DNA of 64,000 nucleotides from Motacilla alba alba (lineage: Eukaryota; Chordata; Aves; Passeriformes; Motacillidae), in assembly GCF_015832195.1 (NCBI RefSeq), contig NC_052021.1, positions 29,910,786-29,974,785 of the forward strand, given 5' to 3'. Below, piece by piece: positions 50,110 through 59,058 of the stretch (positions are counted from its first letter, which is position 1; each line of letters starts with the position of its first letter). Position numbers and translations under genes: made by a program. The notes beneath the pieces are model-generated. The model was not told the DNA's origin, searched no databases, and saw only the letters and a program-made list of their open reading frames with translations.

Positions 50110-50570
50110 ATTATTAATTGCTGTGGTGTCCAACAGGTGCCAGGTCTCAAGTGCAGTCCCTGGGGCGAGCAGCCCGAGGGGAAGCGTGGTTCACAGCAAC
50201 CTTGGGCAAATTGGCCCAGGAGAAAGTTCTGGAGCTACTTCCCATGTCCTTGTCAAATATCAAAGAAAAGCAGTTTAAATGTAAACTTATATTAAGCATT
50301 GTACTTAATTCTGACAAGCTTTTAGGATCGAGTTGCAGACTTTAGTCAACAAAGGGGAATTAGGCCGGGCCCTTCAATGGAGGGGAAGGTGGGACAGCTC
50401 TTTGAGAGCTCCTTGCATAGCTCTCATCCTATTTTTCACATCTGTTCTGTTTAATTTAGCTAAGCACTTTGAGTCACAACTTGTGGCTGAAAATTTGAAT
50501 CCTATTTTACCTGGGACTCGGGCTGATATTCTAGATCTTAGAAGGAAATTAAAAAATGCCTGAAAGATTA
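50110..50570 (+). other. Segment with weak coding texture, unassigned
   Basis: Two plus-strand frames (50118-50345 and 50333-50563) cover this part. Their translations (LAQEKVLELLPMSL; LAKHFESQLVAENL, PGTRADILDLRRKL) have a protein-like mix of residues. They lie in different frames and I recognise no family. CpG is slightly more frequent than in the flanks. It could be a degraded coding relic or pure chance; I favour chance. Confidence 0.12.
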
Positions 50571-51830
50571 CATTATCTAATAAATTTCCCCCACCCCACT
50601 CTCTTTATTTTTGCAACTGGTGAAGATTTATTGCTTAATTGCAATTTAAGGAAAAATTTAATGCAGTCAAATGCAAATTCTGTTTGCATATGTGGGATGA
50701 TATTTCTTCCTCTCCTTCTTTTCCTCTTATCTTAAAAAAGAAACTAACTGAAAAAAGTCCCCAAAAAAAAGTTTTGAGTAAGGAAAAAAAAAAAGCAGAG
50801 AACTGTTTTCTTTATTTATATTGCTGTCCTTATCCTGTCTTGCCTGATCCCCTCTCAAGATTTGTGATTTTAACCTTCTAACATCATTCTGCACTGCAGA
50901 AATATTGCCCTTGCTTTAGAGAGAGGGAAATTAAGACAGAGGGCTCATAACCCAAGAGGTCCATGGCCATGGGCACACTTTGTGCTTGGATGAGGAATCA
51001 TCTCCAGCCTGCTGAGCCCCGGAAGGGAGCAGCCAGAGCAGCTGCAGGAGCAAACAGGACCCATCACTGCTCACACCAGGATTCACCTGGGCTCCGTGGC
51101 AGCACAGAGAGAGCACCTCGAGAGCATCAGGACACCAGCACGTGCTCCTCCATCAGATCCCTCCTCTCCATCATCTATTCCCAGCCTCCCCAGCCACCAG
51201 GGAGCTGTTGGGATGCTGCAGGCTCTGCTGCTGGCAGGTTCTGCCCCTGGTACCTCCTTTCCCTCCGGAGGTTGTGGGTTTGTGCTCCCTTCCCCTCCCA
51301 CAGCCTTAGGATGTATTTTGGAATCTTCCTTAGGGCTGGGCACTGCCCCTGCCTGAACCCAGCACAGCCTGCAGTGTTGCACTAATGGGAGCTAATGAGA
51401 ATAACAAACCATGGTGACACGGGGCTCCTCTGCTCTTAGAGAGGGCAGGGACATGAAAGGCTGCAAGGTAAGAGAGCCCCAAAGCCTGGTACATTTAGAC
51501 CACGGGGATTTAGCTGTGATCTCCCCTGCCCCAGGGTCAGGCATGGCACGTGAGCTGTCCCTGCTCTGTGTCCCTGCAAAGGGGACTGAGCTGCCCTGGG
51601 AGCTGAGTCTGGGGCTGGCTCAGCACCCCAGCACTGGGGAATGCCAAGGCTGTGAGGCTGTTCCCCAGCAGGCACCACAGCCAGGCCCTTGAAGCTGGTT
51701 TTTAAAACTGGCTGAGCAGCTCTGGTCAGTGACTGCCTGGTTTGACCAGATGAAAAGCCAACAAACCTCAGTACAAACACAGGCTTGGACAGAGCTCTGA
51801 TTTACAATTAGCACAAGGTTTGAGAGACAG
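50571..51830. other. Unique sequence with a GC-rich part
   Basis: G+C rises from about 50960 to 51700, with overlapping frames on both strands (up to 140 codons) but no recognisable protein. The rest is ordinary. Confidence 0.55.
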
Positions 51831-52095
51831 TTGTTTGTAGTTCCTCACTGTCTCACATCAGAGATCAGCTGTACAGAAAATCAGTACCCAACACCATGTT
51901 TTACCATAATTTAAAACAATTAAAACACTAATCACATCTTGAATCTGTTAACTTCCAGATAAGTATAATTAGACCCCAAAATGCTTTAAGTAATGTTTAC
52001 ACATTTATTTACCAAAAGACAATTATTAAAACAAAGAAACATTTCCAGTTAATTGATGGAAAGATAGGAGAAGATGTAATTAATCATCATTAGAA
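51831..52095. other. Candidate conserved AT-rich element
   Basis: Homeodomain-type words (aacaattaaaaca, gttaattgatgg, gtaattaatcatcattag) and a forkhead-like word (tgtttacacatttatttacc) lie close together without repeat structure. This is a composition-based suspicion only. Confidence 0.25.
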
Positions 52096-52417
52096 TATGC
52101 AGCCCTTTATTGTTCAGTGGCCTGTCGCTGTGGGAACTGCTGGCTGTGACACCACTGCTGTCTCTGGGACTTGCTCTGGGAGGAAAAGGGAGGTGGAATG
52201 GGCTGGAATTACCTCGGGGGTGCTGGTCCTTTCAAACCCTGCATGTCCTGGGAGCTCGGGGCCACGTGCCCAGGAGAGGGGCACCAGTGGGGACCACAGC
52301 AGGGCAAGGCCAAATGGACCCAGTGCAAACAAATCTGGTGGAAAGAAGAAGAAATTACACATCAGTAGAATTACGCCAACAAGGGAAGAAGAAAGGAGCC
52401 CCATGTCCTTAAGCTAT
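52096..52417. other. GC-rich non-coding patch
   Basis: This is a GC-rich stretch with frames of about 100 codons open on both strands. No product is recognised. Confidence 0.5.
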
Positions 52418-52435
52418 TCGACTTTCCAAAGTCGA
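52418..52435. other. Inverted repeat tcgacttt-cc-aaagtcga
   Basis: Perfect 8-base arms are separated by two bases, and each arm carries a CpG. CpG-containing palindromes are uncommon in this CpG-poor setting. It may be a chance event or a dimeric protein-binding site. Confidence 0.5.
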
Positions 52436-54931
52436 CTTTACAATGCAGCAATATTAACTCTTGTGGGATAAGAGAGCTTTTTATTCCAATATGATGTGAA
52501 GTAGCTTTGCTTGAAAGATTTCTCCTGTTTTTTGAAAAAATCCTTCTGGTTTCTCAGAGGGAAAATGGGGATTACACCAGTAAACCCTGAGCAAGCATGC
52601 CCATTGCAGGAGAATTTCTCTAGTGCAGAAACAACACTGTTTTTTTCTTTAATTGCAGCAACTTGGACAATTACTTTACTCACAAAGACCTTTGGAGCTA
52701 CACAAGCTGCCTTCCGTAAGACAACAACATTTGTAAATTTGGGGTTTATCCTCCAAACTACTGGTGAAGGATTGACACAACTTCCTCCACTGTTCAGAAA
52801 CAGCTTACAAGAAAACTCATGCTTTACAGTCAGAACTGTTAACGTTTTGCTGTCATAAAACTACTTTATTCTTAACTGAATGGGTTTCCAAAGGTAGAAA
52901 AGACATTTCTTAAAAAAATTCATCTTTTTTTTTTATCATTATGGTTGAATTTCACCAGCCATAACATCAAAGTTTGAAATCTCTTGTTCTTTGTTCAGTT
53001 GTAGGTGTGCAGGCCTTACAAAGTACTCTATTCAAAAAAAGCCATGAAATTGCAATGGAGATGGTAATAATATTTTTTCTAATCTCTATTAACTTCTGTA
53101 GGCTAAGAACAGGATATATCCCCAAATCTATAGCTATCCTTTTGGAAATAATTTCTACTTATTTTTTTCTTTTTCTTCCATCATTGGTTCTCAAGATCTA
53201 GTCTTAGTCTTATAATTCATTTTCACAGCGTTTTGTATTGCACCTCCAGCAGAAGCCTCCTTATGGTACAAAGGATCCATAAATCACACCTGAGACTCAG
53301 CAGCAGCCCAAAACAACCGACACATTTCTACAGAAAACTTTTTTCTTGAGGACAAAGCCTTTAACTTGAGTGACAGAATGCATCTGGAGGTCCTTAATTG
53401 AAAAACAGATACCTGGTCTGTCAGTAAAAGCCTTACTAAAGCTCCAGAAGGAATAAAACCGATTTATATGGCTGATAAACTGATAAACTGATAAGAGAAC
53501 CACCTAAACAGCCAGAGTGGGGCACCAGGCTCTGCAGAGGATGGAGCTCTCACTGTGATCACTTCCACTGCATGGCAAAGTAATGAAAATAGGAAACCAT
53601 AGATAAAAGCTTTGGGCTGTTCTCCACTCCAGAGAGTGGCAACTGAGCTGGTCCTGGTTAGACAGAAAAGCAGGAGGAACTGAAATGCATTAGTAGCATT
53701 TGATGTGAAAAGTTTGATAGAATAAAAAATTATGCTTTTTGTCATACAAATGCAGCTTTCCATAAACAGCCCCAAGAATAGGAAGCACATTGTTCAGATT
53801 TCCTGCTTTTCCTGGGTTTGGATGATCTGCTTGTGCTTTCCATTGAACACAAATGATTGTTCTTAGAAGTACAAGCTATTTTCACACATAAGTCATAAAG
53901 AAGAGGGCCCCCATATAATCAGGGCCTGGAAGGAGATGCAGTAAAATATGAACTACATTAATTCTAAATACTACTCTGAAATTATTGATGCTACATCGCT
54001 GCAGAGTTCTGTGGAGTTACTTGAAAATCTTAATCACTGAACTAATTGAGGACTTAAGTCCTTCCCATTTTGTCAGTTCTTTCATCCTTAAGAAGCACAT
54101 TTCTGTGGCTGTGCATCAGTCAGGCCTGAGCACTTTATTACATACATCACTTGTGGAGCCTACATTTCATTTACAGCTCCTTTTTCCTTTGTCTTTTAAA
54201 GTCAGGCTATCCTTACTCACTTCTCTGTAACTATTTTTAATTTGCTTTTCCCAGCTTGGAACGAGGCATTAAAACAGTAAAACCCCCAGACAGTGCTGCA
54301 ACATCATCATTGAGGAAAAAAAGAAAAACAACTTCACAACAAATAAAAGCAAAACCTGACACAATTCAAAGAGCATTTAGAACCTGTAATAAGGAATATT
54401 TGCTAAATGAGGAGAAAGATAAAGCAGCACATGATTGAACATGATTTGAATTTACAGTTCTATATATAGTCTTGTGCTGTGATGCAAACCATGCTGCCAA
54501 TTTTACCTATTTTAGGCAAAACATGAATATTCTGTCTGTCTAGCCCCTGCTAACTTGGTCTTGATGGGACCACACTTTCCTCTCTTTATCACACCTGAAA
54601 ACTATATATGAATAGATATATGCATATGAAGGGACTACCCACCAAAATGGAAAGAAGTATTTGAATTTTGTCACCCTTGAAAACTCCTATTATGGGCCAA
54701 TTTCTTCTCTTTTACCAAAGGGCTCAGCTGATTTCAGGATTGCTGTAGATAGAAGCCAGCATCAGAACCAGCTTCTACTGTATTTCCCCAGAAAACACAA
54801 GTTGTTCTTAGGGAAAACTTAGGAAAACGTTCCCTGCAACATGTGTGGGGAGGGGATATCAAAAAAAGCAAATTGAAGAGTTTTAGCACCTCATATTCCA
54901 AAATATATATAAAAAAATTAGTTAACAATGT

Positions 54932-54933
<2 letters not shown>
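52436..54933. other. Unique non-coding sequence
   Basis: Three copies of an 8-base unit (ctgataaa) lie at 53472-53495. No gene or transposon is recognised. Confidence 0.6.
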
Positions 54934-54977
<44 letters not shown>

Positions 54978-54991
54978 ATGTATATATATAT
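54934..54991. repeat. (AC)21 microsatellite with a TA tail
   Basis: Twenty-one perfect AC units end at 54975 and are followed by gtatg and a TA run. Alternating purine-pyrimidine of this length can adopt Z-DNA. Confidence 0.97.
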
Positions 54992-57376
54992 GGAGAGAGG
55001 GGGAAAGTCCATGTTTCAAATCTCCCAGCTAAAACCAGATTTTAAAAGGGGGAGAGGAATTAGGAAACCCCATTTTTTCATTAAAAGATGCATCATTTAA
55101 ACAAAATTTAAAAAATTAGGATTCCTAAACTATATTCTTGTTAAAAAGAATGTTTCAGTGGACAAATTTTTGTCAATTCTAGTCCCACCTGGCTTTTCAA
55201 CCAGAGACAAAAACCAATAATTTTTCCTCCTCTCTGAAATAGCGTGTAGATTTTCTCTCTTACAGCTGGGTCCAGAACAATTCCCTTCAAGAACTGTGTG
55301 AATCAACAATCACCCTGAGACCCATAATTATAGCTGCCACAACATTCACTTACAGACCCAGCAGCCAAAGAGCTCCTTTCACCCTCACGTAATTCCTTCT
55401 AAAATAGAACTTTCATATCCACTGCAATGTGCTGATGGAGGCAAGAAATTGTTAATTTGGTGACTGGAGTCAGGGATGGGTCTGGTCATCCCCAAGGCAT
55501 GGGTCAGCCTGTGGGATTGTCCAAGAAACCTCAAACAGGGCAATGCAAAGATAGCAGAGACTACAGAGTTAACACAGCAGTGCTGGGAGGTGTTTCAGAA
55601 TCCATGCTCAGCCTTGCAAAAGCTTTCTGCTGAAAATTTTATGGCCATTTGTCCTGTAGCACAGAAATATGCTTGATATTCATGTTTGGGACTTGCATCC
55701 CTTTTCCCCAGCCTGGTGCATTGATCATAGCATGGTTCCTGGAACTCAGCTTGGACTTTTGGCACAGCACCTCAGCTGTGTGCCAGTGCACAGCACACAG
55801 ACCAGTCCCTGGAATTCCACTGCTGTCCCTTCCCGTGGTGGGGAACAGAAACTGTTACATGTAATGAGCTGAGCTCGGACAGAAGTGGGATGAGAAGGTA
55901 AATAAATCCAAACTAAACACAGAGCTAAATGGGGAGTGAGGCATGTCAGAAAACTGAGTTCCAGCCCTGCTGCAGAGGAGATCTAGCACTGAGTATGAGC
56001 CTCCAGTCTGAAGCAGTGAGCCCTGCTGCTCTGCACTGGCTTTGAACTCAAGCACAATTACAACTGAAAAAGCACCTGAAAAGCTGGACTGTCACACAGA
56101 GAGATTGGAGGACATTCCAGAAAATATCAGCTTTAGGATTTTACTGAGATCTCCAGGGTGAGCTGGAAAGAGAAGATTCTTTTTCTGGATAGAGAGAAGT
56201 ACTATGCCTAAGTGTTGTTTTGGCAGTCAGGTAATTATTTCTGTAAAGGATCCTCTCTTGCAAGGAACTACACCTCAATAAGCAATAAGCTAAACCTGTC
56301 ATGCAAAACCTCTTGAAAAAATACACAAGACAGAAAAAGTAAATTTTGCTGTATTTTATGTACAGGACATAGAAGCACTTCTTCAGCAGTGGGAAAGCTG
56401 AACGTACCTACTGAGGCTTTTTATGAAGAGAGGCCCCTGAAAGTCTTCCAATCCCATCCCCAAAACCAGAATACGATGGGCACAGAGTCAGCAGAAATAC
56501 AGAAGGGAAGTGTTTCCATGTCAGGGAGACACCTGTGAGCAGTCCCAGCTCAGCCCTGAGTCACTGCTCATTAGATTGGTGGCAAAAGTCTTAAAGGGCT
56601 AAAAATAGTTCACAAAATAAATTGCCAGATCCACACCTGCTACCCTGTGCAGAGGGCAGCCCCAAGCTGGTCACCCAAGAGGGTTAGTTAGATGAAAGAA
56701 TCCATCTATTTTTACTGGGTAAGAAAAGCAAGAGCCTTAATAACCTTTCCACAATAAGAATTTTTCCCACAAGCCAAGTGTCAATCTAAATTATGCTGGA
56801 AAAGGGCAGCAGAATTTGGCCCATGTCTGTCACAAAATAGCAAGAACAAAAGCAAAAATAGCAAAAGCAATCTGCAGGCACCTACAACATGAGCCACGGA
56901 ACAGTCTATATTTTTATACAATGAACTTCATTCAAAATTCTGTTTCTTAGTTCCCAAGTGAGAAACAAAGAGCAACACACTTGCCCTCAGGGCAGGGTTT
57001 CTCTTTTTGCATTGTTTTTGCCACAGATCATTAAAAAAAATAGCTCTTACCAGGCCATTTTCAAAACCACAACATATTCTTATGCGTCACAACATATCCC
57101 TGCTCTTCCCTCCCTCCTGTGACAGGTATTTAATTGAGCTAAAACTTTGTTTCTACTAAGATGCAAATTTTGGGAAAACAAGATCAGGGCTGCCTGGGGC
57201 TTGGTTAGCTGGAGATAAAAAAGCAACACCTGTTTTAGGTATGGCTCTGTGGAAATGCAGGCACTCCTCAGGCAACATACCCATGGTAACCAAGTGCAAA
57301 ACTTGTCCTTCCCGTTTGCTTCCTGGAGACTACAGCACAGATGCGGGTTGAGAAGTCTGTGTGTGACACGGAGTTG
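54992..57376. other. Unique non-coding sequence
   Basis: I see no gene, RNA gene or transposon. Near 57283-57296 a half-site catggtaacc is present, without a partner that would make a full RFX X-box. Confidence 0.6.
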
Positions 57377-57392
57377 TTTTTTTTTTTTTTTA
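57377..57392 (+). repeat. T16 mononucleotide run
   Basis: Sixteen T residues. It marks the left edge of the AT-rich segment that follows. Confidence 0.9.
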
Positions 57393-57399
57393 ATAATAT

Positions 57400-57835
57400 T
57401 GCCTTGTGAAATGTTGTTCATTATCATTTTTAATGTGACATAGAAGACAGCTTTCCATTTAAGTTGCCCGTTAGTCTGATTAATAACTTATTTTTATTTT
57501 ACATTTTGTGTTTTATGCTGCCTGCGAGGCAAATATTATCAGTGTTTTCCTACAAGAAGTAAGACAATTCACAGAACACATTTCATGCCCTGAGATCAGA
57601 GCAATAAGTTTAGATTTATAATACCCAAGGACTGTGGCTTTTTATGAAGTGTATAAAGAGGGCATGTTTAATTATGTTTTGTTTATATCAGTGCTTTGTC
57701 TGCAAAAATAACATGAATTAGCATATTTTCCTATCATCGGCGGTTATTTCTAATGATTGATTAAATTTCTTAAGTGCAGAGTGGATTAAATCACAATTTC
57801 TTGCAAATAATTTGGGAAAGAAAAGATAGAACTAA
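57400..57835. other. Candidate conserved AT-rich element beside the CpG block
   Basis: The segment contains many homeodomain-like words (tctgattaataac, gtttaattatg, atgaattagca, taatgattgattaaat, ggattaaatcac) plus an isolated CpG pair in catcggcggttat. It has no repeat structure. Its position directly next to a CpG-dense block strengthens the suspicion of a regulatory element, but conservation has not been tested. Confidence 0.35.
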
Positions 57836-58300
57836 CTACCCAATTAAAGTGGGAGAGATCAGACTCTGACCGCTCCAGGCGGAGTCCTGTCCATCTTCTC
57901 TAGCGACAACAACAAAAATAAAAACCAAAATGCTTATTTGAAGCTGAAGCATTAAATATGGAGAGCTAGACCATAAACCTGTATTTTGGAACCCCCAGAT
58001 GTATTCCCAGGGGTGGCCTGGCTGGAGTTGTTTGTCATTTTTCTGTCCCCTTTGGGTTCCTGACCTGCTCTGGCTGGGGCAGGGCTGAGCGTGCTCCGGC
58101 TGCTGCTCCCCAGCACGCAGCTTTCTTAAAAATCGAGGCACGGAGTGCTCCGAAGTAAAAGAAGCCTCACAAAGGATGATGCGGCTGGGATCGTCATCCC
58201 CGAAAGGACACTCCGAAATTCTCCTGGCGTGAAAACCTGGCATGGTACCAACGATGCTGAGGTGTGCAAGGTCGAGAACCTCAGCATCCAACCCTCCCAA
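57836..58300 (-). other. 154-codon open frame inside the CpG-dense block
   Basis: This minus-strand frame starts at an ATG at 58300 and ends at 57836. The first 60 residues look protein-like (for example FGDDDPSRIILCEASF), and the C-terminal part contains a hydrophobic run (ISILVFIFVVV). I recognise no family. Splice-like signals lie around it on the same strand: an acceptor TTTTTTACAG ending at 58361, and donor-like CAG/GTGAGC at 58348/58347 and CAG/GTCAGG near 58062. High G+C makes chance openness likely. It is a weak candidate exon at best. Confidence 0.12.
58253..58288. other. Hairpin with perfect 11-bp stem
   Basis: The arms gatgctgaggt (58253-58263) and acctcagcatc (58278-58288) are perfectly complementary, with a 14-base loop. 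It could act as an RNA hairpin if transcribed, or may be a chance repeat. The stem is shorter than a typical pre-miRNA stem and the flanks do not extend it. Confidence 0.6.
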
Positions 58301-58378
58301 ATCCTTGCTTTGTTTCAGCCGGTCACTACAACAGCATCTCCGCTCACCTGCGCTCTATCCCTGTAAAAAATATAATTT

Positions 58379-58397
58379 ATATATATATATATATATA
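58379..58397. repeat. (TA)n microsatellite
   Basis: About nine TA units lie within the CpG-dense block. Confidence 0.9.
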
Positions 58398-58461
58398 AAG
58401 AGTGTTTTTGGAAGCGGGGAGCGACCGTCGGGCTCGTGTTGAGGCAGGAAAAGGCGCTTTA

Positions 58462-58470
58462 GGGGCGGCC
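58462..58470 (+). promoter_or_regulatory. GC box (GGGGCGGCC)
   Basis: GGGGCGG is the Sp1/KLF binding core. It lies in the densest CpG part, 21 bases before the CTCF-type motif. Confidence 0.4.
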
Positions 58471-58488
58471 GGCAGACGCGGTTGACAA

Positions 58489-58505
58489 ACGCCATCTAGT
58501 GGTGG
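58489..58505 (-). promoter_or_regulatory. CTCF-type motif
   Basis: On the minus strand the core reads CCACTAGATGGC (58491-58502). It matches the vertebrate CTCF core CCASYAGRKGGC at every position. It sits in a CpG-dense setting, typical of bound sites. By orientation the motif faces lower coordinates. Binding is an inference; motif matches occur by chance, though perfect core matches in CpG islands are often occupied. Confidence 0.6.
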
Positions 58506-58531
58506 CCGTGGGTAGTGCATGCGCTCCGGGA

Positions 58532-58780
58532 CCTTCTCTTCTCCGCCTTCTCCTTCTCCTTCTCTTTCCCCTTTTCCTTCTCCTTCCCCTTCCCCTTTCC
58601 CTCTCCTTCCCCTTCCCCTTCCTCTCTCCTTCTCTTCTCCTTCTCCTTTCTCCTTTCTCCTTCCTCCTTCTCCTTTCTCCTTCTTTTTCCCCTTTTCCTT
58701 CTCCTTCCTCCTTCCCCTTTCCCTCTCCTTCCCCTTCCCCTTCCCTTTCCTCTCTCCTTCTCTTCTCCTTCTCCCGCCCA
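58532..58780. repeat. Homopyrimidine tract with internal duplication and G-quadruplex motifs
   Basis: The plus strand is almost purely C and T for about 250 bases, apart from single bases near each end. A block beginning near 58560 recurs from 58681 (offset about 121 bases), with the same succession of ctttttcccc, ttccttctcc, ccctctcc and ctctctccttctcttctcc words. On the minus strand two canonical G-quadruplex motifs (at least four runs of three or more G, loops up to 7) lie at 58586-58618 and 58714-58745. The tract can also form triplex DNA. The Arg/Glu/Gly/Lys frames crossing it, up to 184 codons, are artefacts. Confidence 0.95.
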
Positions 58781-58926
58781 GCACTGAGGCTGGGCTGTCC
58801 CCACATCCCAGGACACCCTCACACCTCCCCAAGCCCCCATGACAAACACCCAGATGAGCAACCAGAGCAGAAGGCACAGAGCGTGTGTCCTGCCATAGCC
58901 AGGAAATCACTTGGATTTGAGCTGAA
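58781..58926. other. Short unique spacer
   Basis: Unique sequence between the pyrimidine tract and the SINE. No feature is seen. Confidence 0.6.
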
Positions 58927-59058
58927 ATCATAGAATATTCAGAGTTGGAAGGGACCCAGAGGGATCATTGAGTCCAACTCTTGAGTGGATGGGCATCGAA
59001 GCCCTGATCTTGGTGTTATCAGCACCATGCTCTGACCAGCAGAGCAGGGCTCTCCGTC
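58927..59058 (-). mobile_element. TguSINE1-like SINE (tRNA-Ile head, CR1 tail)
   Basis: Read on the minus strand, 59058-58987 resembles a tRNA-Ile gene. The A-box region (ctgctctgctggtcagagc), the anticodon loop (tgctgataacaccaa) and a B box (gggcttcgatgccc) appear in order. The part at 58986-58927 is a CR1-type tail (gagttggactcaatgatc ... cttccaactctgaatattct) ending in the CR1 octamer. This tRNA-Ile plus CR1 architecture is that of TguSINE1, described from zebra finch and thought to be copied by CR1 machinery. The tRNA part has changes in its stems, so it is not a functional tRNA. The right limit is approximate. Confidence 0.87.

Larger units (their letters stand above)
57870..58530. promoter_or_regulatory. 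CpG-dense block, candidate CpG island
   Basis: CpGs recur throughout, for example gaccgctccaggcgg, gagcgtgctccgg, aatcgaggcacgg, gatgcggctgggatcg and gagcgaccgtcgg. They are densest at 58410-58530, where a GC box and a CTCF-type motif also lie. Most of the window is CpG-depleted, so this block is probably unmethylated in the germline, as promoters and some insulators are. No convincing first exon is seen on either strand. Confidence 0.5.

Noticed and set aside
58377..58931. 184-codon Arg/Glu/Gly/Lys-rich frame and its relatives on both strands
   Set aside because: These are translations of the homopyrimidine/homopurine tract with no independent coding evidence.
58990..59040. REST/NRSE-like word (tcagcaccatgctctgacc)
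   Set aside because: It is the anticodon-arm sequence of the SINE and matches only part of the NRSE.
58987..59058. tRNA-Ile gene
   Set aside because: The tRNA-like part has damaged stems and is fused to a CR1-type tail, the structure of a SINE rather than a tRNA gene.
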